Below, one piece after another: positions 42,921 to 52,699 of a stretch of DNA of 64,000 nt (positions are counted from its first letter, which is position 1; each line of letters starts with the position of its first letter). Below the pieces are notes generated by a model. The model was not told the origin of the DNA, ran no database searches, and saw only the letters and a program-made list of their open reading frames with translations. Both the position numbers and the translations under genes were made by a program. The DNA is taken from contig OZ005649.1 in the NCBI GenBank assembly GCA_963930645.1, positions 77,305,126-77,369,125 of the forward strand. The letters are read 5' to 3'. The DNA is from Salticus scenicus (taxonomy: Eukaryota > Arthropoda > Arachnida > Araneae > Salticidae).

Positions 42921-44261
42921 TTAGAGTGATATGTAATTTGGCTGTTTGGACTCATCTATTATATATTCTAGAGTGCCAGGTGTCAGGAGATCTTTCATCA
43001 TAGAGTCTAGTAGTAGCTGATCTGGCATGGGAGAGCATACTATATTATTAAGATCTTCAGGTACCGCTGGGCTTTGAATAGGCCATTCACTATGAAATCC
43101 TGGATTTTCAACAAAAGGTATTGAATGTTCAATAGGTGCAGGCTCTGGATTTGCAATAGGTGCAGGCTCTGGTTCTCTAGTTTCAGGCTCTGTATTTGTT
43201 GCAGTGTCCTTGAAAGTGAGCTTAGCTTTCTTTAAACGCTTGGGATTCTTTTCGGCCTTACGTTTTACCGATGCAGTTCTCATATCCATTCCAGGTAGAT
43301 CAGGCCCGTAGGTACGTACGAAGTTGTTTTTAAGGGGATCTGTCAATACTTTCCAGATTTGAGAGTTATATTGTTCTGCATAATTTGTAGTGACCACGGT
43401 TATTGTTTTGTCCAATACAACAGGGGGGTTCGTCGGCAAATAGATTTCTGGCAAATCGGTTTCTGGCTCTGGCTCTTGGGATGGTTCTTGGGATGGTTCT
43501 GGCTCTGAGATTGGAGCTGTTTGAATATATTCAGAGGGTGGCTCGTCATCATCATCCATATGAGGTATCATAGGTGTTGGCACAGATACCTCATACATCC
43601 CATCTATTTTCGTGATTCTTTCTACCAACGGATTTTTTACCTTGAAACCCAGCTTCAAGCTCTCCCGCACAACATGTAGACTGAAGAAATTCTTTTGGGT
43701 CGTAAATAAAATATAGGTAGTGCCAGCAGGTATCTTGTAGCTCGAGCGAGCAATCAATATGAACCTTTCGTAGAAGTGAAGCTTGTCCCCTGAGAAATAT
43801 CTGCTGTCAGATCTCACTCGTGTCTCGTTGGGGGGTCTCACATAGAATAACAATGGTGCGTCCAACGTCTGGATAATATGGGCGCATCCTTGCCCAACCG
43901 TTCTCTGTCCAAACGTGAAATGACCTTTCACCAGAAATTGGTTATGGGGACACTTGAAACCAATTCTCATATCAGCGTTGACTCTGTTGGCTTCGCTGGG
44001 GGGTCTTTTGAATCTGTTCATAACAGTGATCCATTTTATGTCTTGAGGTCTCAGCGGATAGATTGTCTTGGCCTCTCTGCCAATTGCTGGAATCGTATTC
44101 AGGATCTTGTCCGTCAGAGTACGTTTTTTAAACGAAATTTTATGATCAGGTGTCAGATGTAGGCAGAACATATGGACTTCTCCCATCATCGTTTGGAAAT
44201 GAGGATATTTCTTCAGCTTCTTGACAGAAGTCGAAAGAATTTTCGGAAAAGGTTCAGTCAT
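42921..44261 (-). CDS. 446-aa protein, possible nuclear factor (right copy)
   Basis: Encodes the same protein as 22,191-23,531 without a single residue change over the whole length, including the promoter-proximal ATG followed by TAA. Perfect identity of the longest ORF, next to non-coding DNA with indels, suggests either recent gene conversion between arms or selection on the protein. Confidence 0.78.
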   Translation of the reverse strand: MTEPFPKILSTSVKKLKKYPHFQTMMGEVHMFCLHLTPDHKISFKKRTLTDKILNTIPAIGREAKTIYPLRPQDIKWITVMNRFKRPPSEANRVNADMRIGFKCPHNQFLVKGHFTFGQRTVGQGCAHIIQTLDAPLLFYVRPPNETRVRSDSRYFSGDKLHFYERFILIARSSYKIPAGTTYILFTTQKNFFSLHVVRESLKLGFKVKNPLVERITKIDGMYEVSVPTPMIPHMDDDDEPPSEYIQTAPISEPEPSQEPSQEPEPETDLPEIYLPTNPPVVLDKTITVVTTNYAEQYNSQIWKVLTDPLKNNFVRTYGPDLPGMDMRTASVKRKAEKNPKRLKKAKLTFKDTATNTEPETREPEPAPIANPEPAPIEHSIPFVENPGFHSEWPIQSPAVPEDLNNIVCSPMPDQLLLDSMMKDLLTPGTLEYIIDESKQPNYISL

Positions 44262-44349
44262 TCCGAAAAGGTTATGAAGAGCGTTAGCCGCTTTAAGTTT
44301 CTTCACAGAGCATTGATGCTTTTACATGTTAGCAGTTCAAGCTCCGAAG

Positions 44350-44388
44350 AGAGAATGACTATTCGATCGAATGGCAGAGCTTATATAG
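44350..44388 (-). promoter_or_regulatory. promoter of the 446-aa gene (right)
   Basis: Mirror of 22,065-22,100 with TATATAAG and GTCATTCTC preserved. Confidence 0.65.
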
Positions 44389-44610
44389 TCGATCTGAAGG
44401 CAGGATGTTGCATAACTCATTTTCTACGAAAACAGGATAAGATAAGGCTATTTATAGAATTATTGTCGCTGAACGCGAAAACAGGATATTGCATAACTCA
44501 TTTGCTACGGAAACACGATGCGGTAAAGATTTTTATAGACGCTGAAACAAATAAGCATTGCTGGACAATGATAGTGTAGATACTTTAGCATGATATATAT
44601 AGGTTATCTA

Positions 44611-44705
44611 GAGTCAATCAACTAATCAACCAACCTTGAAAAAAAAAAAAAAAAAAAATTTTTTTTTTTTTTTTTTTAAGGTTGGGTGATTGGTTGATTG
44701 ACATT
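44611..44705. repeat. poly(A)-poly(T) inverted repeat, GATT/GGTT arms (right)
   Basis: Mirror of 21,747-21,839; tract lengths differ slightly. Confidence 0.75.
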
Positions 44706-45034
44706 AGCTAACATATATATATCATGCTAAAGTGTCTTTGGTTGATTTTATATTTCTATAATTTTTTCAAGATACTATTTTTTTGGGACTTTGCCATTTT
44801 TCACCAATCTGGAAAATTTTTCAAAATTTATCATTTCGATTTTATAGTTTTTGATTTCAAAATAATATTTTTTTGCCAATCTTGAAATTTTTTTAAGTTG
44901 GTTGATAATAGTTTATATATAAATTTATATCTCAGGGACTTCAGTTATAAATGTATCCATTCAAAATCTTAAGTATCCATTCAAAATCTTAAAGTACAAA
45001 TCGGTACGCATCCAATATTGGCAATATAATTGTT

Positions 45035-45110
45035 ACAAAAAAAACGGGTCGAACGAAGTGTCAAAGACAGGAATCTGCCATGAGACACTTCGTTCGGCCC
45101 AATTTTTTTA
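45035..45110 (-). terminator. 3' hairpin after Val-Pro repeat gene (right)
   Basis: Mirror of 21,341-21,413, with the same single mismatch and loop. Confidence 0.85.
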
Positions 45111-45124
45111 TAAATCGTTTGGGT

Positions 45125-45913
45125 TTAAACCCAACTGTAGTATTTTCTAGCCTCTGTTTGTATGAGGCTGTAACATTTGCCATCTCTCAGATCGACGTCC
45201 GATTTGAGAACGACTATGCCCTGCCGTCTTCGAATTCTTGGATCTTCAAAGCCGGCAGTTTTTAATTTAGGTCGTACCACGAAATCTATCATCGGTGGAG
45301 GCTTCCAGGCACTATAAGTTGTTACGTCTGGAGATTTTGGTAGCGGGCTTAATAGCTTTGGTACTTTAAAATAAATCATCTCTGACATGGGTATTGAAAT
45401 TTGAACTGGAACTGGTTTAGATTTAGAAGCTGGAACTGGTCTTGAAGCTGGAACTGGAACTGGAACTTGAACAGATTTAGAAGCTGGAACTGGAACTGGA
45501 ACTTGAACAGATTTAGAAGCTGGAACTGGAACTGGAACTTGAACAGATTTAGAAGCTGGAACTGGAACTGGAACTGGAACAGATTTAGAAGCTGGAACTG
45601 GAACTGGAACTAGAACTGGAACTGGAACAGATTTAGAAGCTGGAACTGGAACTGGAACTGGAACAGATTTAGAAGCTGGAACTGGTCTTGGAACTGGAAC
45701 GAGTTTAGATTTGAAAACTGGAACGGGTTTAGATTTGAAAACTGGAGAGGGTCTGGAAACTGGTTTTGGAGCTGGCATGGACATGTCTCGATTATAATTG
45801 CATAATAACTCGAGAGAAAGACGAGACGTATTCAAGACATTCCATCCAGGCTTTACGGCATAGTCATAGTCAAATCGCTCGTCGGTCAGAGAGTCGAAAG
45901 AAAACATTTCCAT
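45125..45913 (-). CDS. Val-Pro repeat protein (right copy)
   Basis: 262 aa against 254 in the left arm. It has one extra QVPVPVPASKSV block and shorter PV runs elsewhere, so the repeat has changed at more than one place since duplication. The unique ends differ by two residues only. Open frame is maintained despite six-base unit slippage, consistent with selection for the frame. Confidence 0.75.
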   Translation of the reverse strand: MEMFSFDSLTDERFDYDYAVKPGWNVLNTSRLSLELLCNYNRDMSMPAPKPVSRPSPVFKSKPVPVFKSKLVPVPRPVPASKSVPVPVPVPASKSVPVPVLVPVPVPASKSVPVPVPVPASKSVQVPVPVPASKSVQVPVPVPASKSVQVPVPVPASRPVPASKSKPVPVQISIPMSEMIYFKVPKLLSPLPKSPDVTTYSAWKPPPMIDFVVRPKLKTAGFEDPRIRRRQGIVVLKSDVDLRDGKCYSLIQTEARKYYSWV

Positions 45914-45925
45914 TTTGAAAAACAG

Positions 45926-45968
45926 AGGCTCAGAATGAATAAGCTGAGGCGAGAGGCTCGTATTTATA
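45926..45968 (-). promoter_or_regulatory. promoter of Val-Pro repeat gene (right)
   Basis: TATAAATA and TCATTCTGAG in the same spacing as in the left arm. Confidence 0.7.
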
Positions 45969-46309
45969 CTCTGGCAAGCGGATGCGTGAGATCTGATAAG
46001 CGGTTCTGAGAAACGACATCAGTAATACTATATAAGGCTCGACAGGATGACTTTTTATAGATTAGAGAGGCTTGACGCATCTATAAAAAACTTATCACGT
46101 CCTGTTTTTGAGGAAACGGTCTACATAATATCCTGCCAACAGATTTGTTCTAGAAGAATTTTATCGGATCATCTTCAAGGCTACAAGCGACAAACTAATT
46201 TTCTAAAAATTTGAAAATTTTAACAGATGAGAGATATGACCGTTGCTGGCAAAGATCGAGATAGAATGAGGAGGTGGCAAGTCAGCGATCCTATATATAG
46301 AGGATATGA

Positions 46310-46445
46310 TCAACCAACCAACTATGAAAAAAAAAAAAAAAATCTTTGGAAAAAAAAAAAAAAAAATCTTTGGGAAAAAAAAAAAAAATCTTTGAAAAAA
46401 AAAAAAAAAAAAATTTTTTTTTTTTTTTTCATAGTTGGTTGGTTG
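46310..46445. repeat. compound A-T inverted repeat (right)
   Basis: Mirror of 20,029-20,163, but here A tracts broken by TCTTTG come first and the final tract changes to T; tract lengths differ. Confidence 0.7.
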
Positions 46446-46624
46446 ATCATATCCTCTATATATAGGATCGCTGACTTGCCACCTCCTCATTGTGTCTCGA
46501 CATTTGCCAGCAACGGTCGTCTAGTCACTATGCCTAGTTGGATAAGGAGAGATATGACCGTTGCTGGCAAAGATCTAGGTAGAATGAGGAGGTGGCACGT
46601 CAGCGATCCTATATATAGAGAAGA
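46446..46624. promoter_or_regulatory. orphan promoter pair (right)
   Basis: Convergent modules, mirror of 19,849-20,028: CTATATATAGGATCGCTGAC at 46,455 on the plus strand and its complement ending near 46,618. Confidence 0.5.
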
Positions 46625-46700
46625 TTATCAACCAACCAACCAACTGTGAAAAAAAAAAATTTTTTTTTTTTTTTTTTTTCACAGTTGGTTGGTTGGTTGA
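46625..46700. repeat. poly(A)-poly(T) inverted repeat, GGTT arms (right)
   Basis: CAACCAACCAACTGTG and CACAGTTGGTTGGTTG around A10 and T22-23. Confidence 0.8.
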
Positions 46701-46947
46701 ATTCATTCTATATAAATAGCCGACACTTCTCCAATCAGTCTTCTTCTGTCCCAGTAAATCTATCCATTGTTAGATCCTGCCGGATTTAGAACGATATGCT
46801 ATCTCGTCCAGTTTTATTGGAACGTTTCTAATTTATGTCTGGACAATACGCTATCTTAGCCTGTTTCGAATCTATTCAAACTGTTTACGATGATTAAGTA
46901 TCGCGAGTCAAATTTATTTTGGCGTACCTTTAATCGCTACCGAAAAA

Positions 46948-47124
46948 ATGGATGGCTCTAATATAGGTATAGGCTACGTGAGCGATTCGTTCAGGATACA
47001 ATCGAGGAACGTACTGCTAGAGGATAAGACACGCATTTTTGGCTTGAAACAAATCATGGTACCGCTGTCGGAAAAAGTACGGTTTATTAAAGACATTTTA
47101 CATAAGAGACATCATTCAGTTTGA
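46948..47124 (+). CDS. small ORF related to BRO-N-like family (right)
   Basis: 58 aa against 56 in the left arm, because a TCA codon replaces the left copy's TGA. The block LLEDKTRIFGLKQIM is unchanged. The frame is closed by a TGA about 60 bases upstream of the ATG. A decayed paralogue is the simplest reading. Confidence 0.35.
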   Translation: MDGSNIGIGYVSDSFRIQSRNVLLEDKTRIFGLKQIMVPLSEKVRFIKDILHKRHHSV

Positions 47125-47190
47125 AATAAAATATTTTTTTATCTGTATTTAAACATGCAGACATTTCCGCGAAGCGGAAATGTCTGCATG
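47122..47190. repeat. second hairpin family, member 4 (3' side lost)
   Basis: ATCTGTATTTAAACATGCAG and the core remain, but after CTGCATG the sequence runs into T tract and AT-block DNA; this is the edge of the deletion of about 450 bp in the right arm. Confidence 0.7.
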
Positions 47191-47609
47191 TTTTTTTTTT
47201 CTATAGAGTCTGTATATTTTACCAAGATTCATATTTATCTTATAGAGAAGCCATATCCCTTCAAATCGTTACGATATTGGTACTCTATCTCTAGCTTAGC
47301 CATTAAAATTTTTAAATTTTACACAAAAAGTTAAAATTTTAAACGAAAATTTTAGACTCAGATCTCTTAAATTTATCTATAGATATTTTATCAAGATACA
47401 TAATTATCTTATAGAGAAGCCATATCCCTTGAAAATTACAAATTCAAAATATTTTACAGATAACTAGATGACTGTTGTTGGCAGACGTCGAGACAAAATG
47501 AGATGTGGGTACGCTAGCCATCCTATATATAGGACACACGAAAAAAACTAATGTTCAATAAATTAGGTTAGTTCCGTTAAGTTATAGATTCTGCTCCGTC
47601 CTTGAAGAT

Positions 47610-47642
47610 GTGTTCAAGGTCACACGAAAAAAAAAAAAAATT

Positions 47643-47680
<38 letters not shown>

Positions 47681-47712
47681 CAAGGTCGTTGGATTTCTTG
47701 TGGGCGTGGCTT
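47610..47712. repeat. poly(A)-poly(T) repeat, TCAAGGTCA and GGGCGTGGC arms
   Basis: GTTCAAGGTCACACG left, T tract of about 37, then CAAGGTCG and GTGGGCGTGGC right. The A half is kept here (A13) unlike the left mirror. Confidence 0.7.
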
Positions 47713-48010
47713 CATCCCATCTATATATATAGAGAGATAAACTCGCTTACGTATCCAAACCGTCATTGTCCAGTCATGTCTCTGTTGGCTTAGTTATTTT
47801 TATCTATACATTTAAATTGATACCATTTTATCTCGTTTTCCAGAGTCTTAAATTTAATTTCTACAATATTGGCTTAATATAGTTTATACGTTTAAATAGT
47901 CTTCATGCTATCCTGATAATCTCTTCGATACTAGCTTAAATAGATTTTTTTATAAATTTAATATCAAAGTCTCAAATTAAACCCGTCCAATATTGGCACT
48001 ATATCTATCG

Positions 48011-48083
48011 CAAAAAAATGGGCCGAACGAGGTGTCAAAGACAGAAATTCTGCCATGAGACACCTCGTTCGACCCATTTTTTT
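48011..48083 (-). terminator. 3' hairpin after BRO-N-like gene 3 (right)
   Basis: Mirror of 17,994-18,068, unchanged in stem and loop. Confidence 0.85.
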
Positions 48084-48099
48084 ACTCTCATTTGAAAGA

Positions 48100-48630
48100 T
48101 TAGCATAAGCTCTCTATGGATTGCTCATTAGATAGCCTACTGATGGTCATCTTCAACGGTCCGGTCATTTGAGATTTGTATAATTCATAATCCTCATATT
48201 CAAGCTCAAAAAATTTCCTCACCTGTAGTTGGTATGCGGCAAGGAAGTCTTCGAACTTGGTATGGGACCTTTCAACAAATCGAACACCAATGGCTTTCAC
48301 GAAGCTGAGCTTCATGTTAGCCTGGTATTTCACCATGGCCGAACCATCGAACATTTCATCAAATTCCTGTTCGCCCATGAACCCTTTCAAATGATGTTTT
48401 GCTTCGCTAATCGAGAAGATTCTCGTCTTAGCGAGCCATTTAGGTAAATCGATTTTAGGGTCCATCACATCACGGACGGTGAGGCCTGCATATTTTTCGG
48501 CAAAATGAAGATCTAGAGGGTGCCTCGAATAAATAGCCAGGTCCTCAGCCCGGACAAACAGGGTGCCATCAGTGGCCATTAGGCATTTAAAGGCAACGCC
48601 ATAAGCATAATTTTTTACATGGAAAAACAT
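48100..48630 (-). CDS. BRO-N-like protein 3 (right copy)
   Basis: Encodes the same 176 residues as 17,449-17,979. Its upstream region (48,725-49,050) differs from the left copy in spacing of the GACAGGATATTATGTAAGCC repeats (one reads ATTTTATGTAAGCC), so the coding region is better conserved than the control region. Confidence 0.8.
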   Translation of the reverse strand: MFFHVKNYAYGVAFKCLMATDGTLFVRAEDLAIYSRHPLDLHFAEKYAGLTVRDVMDPKIDLPKWLAKTRIFSISEAKHHLKGFMGEQEFDEMFDGSAMVKYQANMKLSFVKAIGVRFVERSHTKFEDFLAAYQLQVRKFFELEYEDYELYKSQMTGPLKMTISRLSNEQSIESLC

Positions 48631-48680
48631 GACTGACAGAGAGCTAATGTATCTAAGCAGCTAGTAGAGAGATCGACTAG

Positions 48681-48722
48681 CAATTGAAGAGCTCTCGCTG
48701 GACACTCGTATATATACCCGGT
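48681..48722 (-). promoter_or_regulatory. promoter of BRO-N-like gene 3 (right)
   Basis: TATATATACGAG with the TTCAATTGC stretch about 30 bases downstream on the minus strand. Confidence 0.6.
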
Positions 48723-48724
48723 CT

Positions 48725-49050
48725 TATCAACAGGATCTGATAGTAATTTTCTACGAACCGCTTATCAAGAGGAAAGGCTTACATAATATCCTGTCTCTTG
48801 AGCAATTTTTATCGCTCTGATTATAACCGGGCTTCCTGAGGACCCTGTCAATACTTCTGGAAAAATCTTTTTATAGAGATCTGATTATAACCGGGCTTCC
48901 TGCATCCTGAGGAAAGGCTTACATAAAATCCTGTCAACACTTCTCGAAAATCTTTTTATAGAGATCTGATTGTAATTTTAACCGAGAGCCGCTTATCAAG
49001 CATCTTGAGGAAAGGCTTGCATAATATCCTGTCTCTCGAAAATCTTTTTA
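48725..49050. promoter_or_regulatory. repeated upstream elements of gene 3 (right)
   Basis: Mirror of 17,036-17,335, with AATCAGATCTCTATAAAAAG blocks and GGATATTATGTAAGCC copies. Confidence 0.5.
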
Positions 49051-49079
49051 TAGAGATTAGATTATAATGACTGGCTTGG

Positions 49080-49560
49080 CTACACTTAGTCTTTAAAAAT
49101 TTTAATGTAAATTTTAAACGAAAAAAATTAAATTTTTAAATTCAGATCCCTTAAATTTAGCTATCGATATTTTACCAAGATTCATATTTAGCTTATAGCT
49201 AAGCCATATCCCTTGAAAATTAGAGATCAGATTATGATGACTGATACACTTAACCTTTAAAAATTTTAAATTTTACATAAAAAATGTAAATTTTAAACGA
49301 AAAAAATTAAATTTTTAAATTCAGATCCCTTAAATTTAGCTATCGATATTTTACCAAGTTTCATATTTATCTTATAGCTAAGCCATACCCCTTGAAAAAT
49401 TAGAGATCAGATTATAATGACCGCCACACTTAGTCTTTAAAAATTTTAAATTTTCACAGTAAATTTTAAATGAAACAATTAAATTTTTAAATTTAGATAC
49501 CTTAAATTTGTCTATAGATATTTTATCAAAATTATCTTATAGCTAAGCCATATCCCTTGA
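49080..49560. repeat. AT-rich block repeats (right), one extra copy
   Basis: Three copies of the block of about 170 bp with GAGATCAGATTATAATGAC boundaries, against two in the left arm at 16,680-17,020: a repeat-number difference between arms. Confidence 0.65.
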
Positions 49561-49611
49561 AAATTACAAGTTCAAATCGGTACGCATCCAATGTTGGCAC
49601 TCTATCTATCG

Positions 49612-49682
49612 CAAAAAAATGGGCCGAGCGAAGCCTCAATGACTTATGTCATGAGAGGCTTCGCTCGACCCATTTTTTTGCA
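49612..49682 (-). terminator. 3' hairpin after BRO-N-like gene 2 (right)
   Basis: Mirror of 16,576-16,646 without change; CCAATGTTGG (variant spelling on this strand CCAACATTGG) adjoins at about 49,589. Confidence 0.85.
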
Positions 49683-49695
49683 CCTCGTCCTGATC

Positions 49696-50241
49696 TTAAG
49701 ACGAGGATTTATAAAAGTAGGGTTTGTTTCCCACCAAAACTTTAATTTTTTTGGGAAAATACCCCAATTCTAGGTCTCCGTACCTCTCTCCGAAGACATA
49801 GCTATCCATCGGTACAGATTGCAGGTAAGAGTCCATGGATATTTTCAAATCAGCTATAAAACTCTCCATGGTAGCATTGGAAGAGCTAATGCATGCTATC
49901 TTGATACGTATGGGCCTTCTGATGTTGAACGTACACTCTATCGGCGACAAAATCTCGATAGGCCCCTGAAATAAGGATTGAAATTCGCCTGGATGCATAT
50001 CCAACAGCGTGTTGGCATCTTCCAATCCAAAAATACGTGTCTTGGCTAGAGACGGAGGCAGGCTCAAGCCCTCGGGAGCGATGTCAGTCACTGTAAGATG
50101 GCATAAGTTTAAAACGCCAGAAGGATTTTGATAGCCCATGGTGCGAGCTACGTCTGAACCTTTGATAAAAATTTCACCGTCAAAAGTCAAAAAACAAGTA
50201 AATTTCACGTTTAACTCTTCAGTTAAAATTTGAAATATCAT
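49696..50241 (-). CDS. BRO-N-like protein 2 (right copy)
   Basis: 181 aa, differing from the left copy at two positions (Thr for Ala at residue 7, Ile for Met near residue 118), both conservative. All shared family blocks are intact, including FLTFDGEIFIKGSDVARTMG. Confidence 0.82.
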   Translation of the reverse strand: MIFQILTEELNVKFTCFLTFDGEIFIKGSDVARTMGYQNPSGVLNLCHLTVTDIAPEGLSLPPSLAKTRIFGLEDANTLLDMHPGEFQSLFQGPIEILSPIECTFNIRRPIRIKIACISSSNATMESFIADLKISMDSYLQSVPMDSYVFGERYGDLELGYFPKKIKVLVGNKPYFYKSSS

Positions 50242-50265
50242 TTTGGAGCTTTTAGAATATCAAGC

Positions 50266-50306
50266 AGTCAGAATGAAATGTCTCGTCCAGCAGCCTGTAT
50301 TTATAC
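50266..50306 (-). promoter_or_regulatory. promoter of BRO-N-like gene 2 (right)
   Basis: GTATAAATAC and TCATTCTGAC at the same spacing as the left copy. Confidence 0.7.
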
Positions 50307-50541
50307 TAGCAGCAATCTCTATTTCTATCTAAATTTCTTATCGACATCCTCTGACGCACATCCTCTTACGCACGTCCTGTAGATTATGCAAGATCCCGCT
50401 CAAACGACAAATTAATTCTAAAAATAAGTTTATTGCGTCCTGAGGATTACATAATATCCTGTCAACAGATTAGTTCTAGAAGAATTTTATCAGAAAGTCA
50501 CGTTTTCTAAGAAAGCTTGCTAAAATTAGGTCGCGAATCGG

Positions 50542-50581
50542 GTATATATACGAGCTGCCTCTAAGAGCCTGCATCATTTTG
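50542..50581 (+). promoter_or_regulatory. promoter of BRO-N-like gene 1 (right)
   Basis: TATATATACGAG then TCATTTTGAC about 30 bases on, matching the left copy. Confidence 0.7.
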
Positions 50582-50607
50582 ACTTCTGTTGCTATTGCTA
50601 TTAAGTC

Positions 50608-51153
50608 ATGCTATTCACAATTGAACATCCACAGCTGGATGCTAAAATCCTATTCGTAGTCTCTGCGGATGGACTTTTGTTCGTCAGGGCCTCTGATGTG
50701 GCCAAGCTGATGGGTAAGGGTAGCGCATACGTAAAAAAAACTACCAAGCTAAAGGTGAGGGACCTCGTTTACAAAAGGTTCAGGATACCTGTCTCTTTAG
50801 CTAATACCTGGGTGTATCCAATAGAAGAGATTCATTTCGGAGATGCGCTGTCGACCATGGGTTTTGAGGCCATGATGAAATCTGCTAAGATTGACATCTT
50901 AGATCCTATAGTGCCAACTGCATGCATCCATAAAGCAGTCAGAATTCGGATCGTGAGAAATTCTGATGTCTTCATAGATGAATTCTTAAAGGATTTCATA
51001 GAAAGAACCAAGCTGTTCTATGATGGAGACCACGATGATGACCCTCGCCTACACGAAGATAGATTTGAGACTATTTCTTGGACAGACACCCCTCCGTCCA
51101 AAATCAAAGTCTTCGTGGGGAATCGATCTCGCTGGTATAAACTGATGCCTTAG
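50608..51153 (+). CDS. BRO-N-like protein 1 (right copy)
   Basis: Identical in all 181 residues to the left copy. In contrast to the coding part, its 3' hairpin has decayed. Confidence 0.8.
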   Translation: MLFTIEHPQLDAKILFVVSADGLLFVRASDVAKLMGKGSAYVKKTTKLKVRDLVYKRFRIPVSLANTWVYPIEEIHFGDALSTMGFEAMMKSAKIDILDPIVPTACIHKAVRIRIVRNSDVFIDEFLKDFIERTKLFYDGDHDDDPRLHEDRFETISWTDTPPSKIKVFVGNRSRWYKLMP

Positions 51154-51173
51154 AGATTTAAATTGGAGGGGGC

Positions 51174-51245
51174 GAAAAAATGGGCCGAACGAAGCATCTC
51201 ATGGCAGATTTCTGTCATTGACGCTTCGGCCCATTTTTTTGCGAC
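51174..51245 (+). terminator. 3' hairpin after BRO-N-like gene 1 (right), damaged
   Basis: The 3' arm has lost GTTC (GACGCTTCGGCCC) and the 5' arm has GAAGCATC for GAAGCGTC, so the long stem of the left copy is broken into two shorter helices. The TCATGGCAGATTTCTGTC loop is unchanged. Confidence 0.75.
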
Positions 51246-51534
51246 GGTAGTAAGCCAACATTGGATGGGTACAAATTGAGACATTGAATGGGGTCTCTGA
51301 GATAGACAATATTAATATTTCAATATTGAAACGATACTAATGCCTTTGAAACTGAGATAGCTAATGTCTTTGAATCTGAGATAGAAATTTACAATATTGA
51401 ATAAGGACATTTTTTAAATGAATGCTGTACCAATATTGAATATATTTTTTTAACGATTCGATAAACAAATAATATATTTAGATAATAAATATTTAAAGAG
51501 TAAAATATTTATATAGTCAATCTGAAGGATTGCA

Positions 51535-51690
51535 TAACTCATTTTCTACGAAAACAGGATGAGATAAGGCTTTTTATAGAATAATTTATCGCTGGATATT
51601 GCATAACTCATTTGCAACGGACACGGAAACAGGATGCGGTAAAGATATTTATAGACGCTGAAACAAATAAGCATTGCTGGACAATGATAG
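51535..51690. repeat. repeated upstream motif block (right)
   Basis: Mirror of 14,570-14,750 with the GCATAACTCATT phrases. Confidence 0.5.
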
Positions 51691-51725
51691 TGTATATACT
51701 TTAGCATGATATATATGTTAGCTAG

Positions 51726-51808
51726 AGTCAATCAACGAATCAACCAACCTTGAAAAAAAAAAAATTTTTTTTTTTTTTTTAAGGTTGGTTGATTGGTTGA
51801 TTGACTCG
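51726..51808. repeat. poly(A)-poly(T) inverted repeat, GATT/GGTT arms (right)
   Basis: Mirror of 14,437-14,528 with shorter tracts (A12, T18). Confidence 0.75.
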
Positions 51809-52014
51809 GATTCATTCTTTATAAATAGCTGTACTCAAACCTTCATTCCTTCATTCTGTCTGAATCTCTTCTAGCATCAACCTTCTACTAAAACACTCCT
51901 AACATTAAGATACTTTAGCATTATTGGTTGATTGGTTAATGTCTTTAAATCTGAGATAGAAATTTACAATATTGAATAAGGGCATTTTTTAAATGAATGC
52001 TGTACCAATATTGA

Positions 52015-52215
52015 ATATATTTTTTTAACGATTCGATAAACAAATAATATTTTTTTAACGATTCGATAAACAAATAATATATTTTTTTTTAACGATTCGA
52101 TAAACAAATAAAATATTTAAATAATAAATATTTTATTATTAAAATAAAATATTTAAATAATAAATATTTTATTATTAAAATAAAATATTTAAATAATATA
52201 TTTAAATTCTAAATA
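52015..52215. repeat. AT-rich tandem repeats (right)
   Basis: Mirror of 14,030-14,230: three AACGATTCGATAAACAAATA units followed by AATATTTTATTATTAAAATA units. Confidence 0.7.
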
Positions 52216-52309
52216 TTTATTATTCGAACCGAACGTGAACAATTCTGACGGGGTGGAGTTGCTCGAAGAATACTTCTGGCGACTGTCTGATAGACCTTTA
52301 TATGCCGTA

Positions 52310-52690
52310 AAGAAGTAGGTTCACCCAGCTTTGCGGTACTTGGCATAGGAGCTGTAGTTTGAATAGAATACCCTCGTAACTGTAATCTTTAAATCTTAAT
52401 TGTAAAAATTTACATGCTTAAATTTCTAATGTCTCGTGAGCGTTGCTGAGACTTTCGGTACTTGGCATAGGAGCTGTAGTTTGAATAGACTGTAATCTTT
52501 AAATCTTAATTGTAAAAATTTACATGCTTAAATTTCTAATGTCTCGTCAGCGTTGCTGAGATTTGCAGTACTTTGGTATAAGAGCTGTAGTTTGAATAGA
52601 TCGTAACTGTAATTTTTAAATCTTAATTGTAAAAATTTACATGACTGCATGCTTTAATTTCTAATGTCTCGTCAGCGTCTATTATTGGAC
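52310..52690. repeat. tandem repeat of about 110 bp, three units
   Basis: Units start GGTACTTGGCATAGGAGCTG (52,338), again at 52,459, and CAGTACTTTGGTATAAGAGC (52,566). Each contains GTAGTTTGAATAGA, TTAATTGTAAAAATTTACAT and TTTCTAATGTCTCGTCAGCG. The start phrase recurs near 53,222 and 53,342. It begins just outside the palindrome. Confidence 0.8.
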
Positions 52691-52699
52691 TCGTCTGAT

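Larger units (their letters stand above)
32646..52285. repeat. giant palindrome, right arm
   Basis: This is the reverse-complement partner of 13,959-32,639. It holds sequence absent from the left arm (about 32,714-33,817), a direct duplication of about 180 bp at 39,201-39,550, and it lacks about 450 bp equivalent to 18,831-19,282. The outer end is GGCGACTG at 52,278-52,285; beyond it virus-like DNA continues, whereas on the left the partner sequence meets the MITE and host DNA. Confidence 0.95.

Noticed and set aside
13959..52285. Palindrome as a simple assembly mirror
   Set aside because: Arms differ by amino-acid changes, repeat numbers, a loss of about 450 bp, a duplication of about 180 bp and a one-sided gene. 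A chimeric library fold-back or a join of two haplotypes is not fully excluded without reads.
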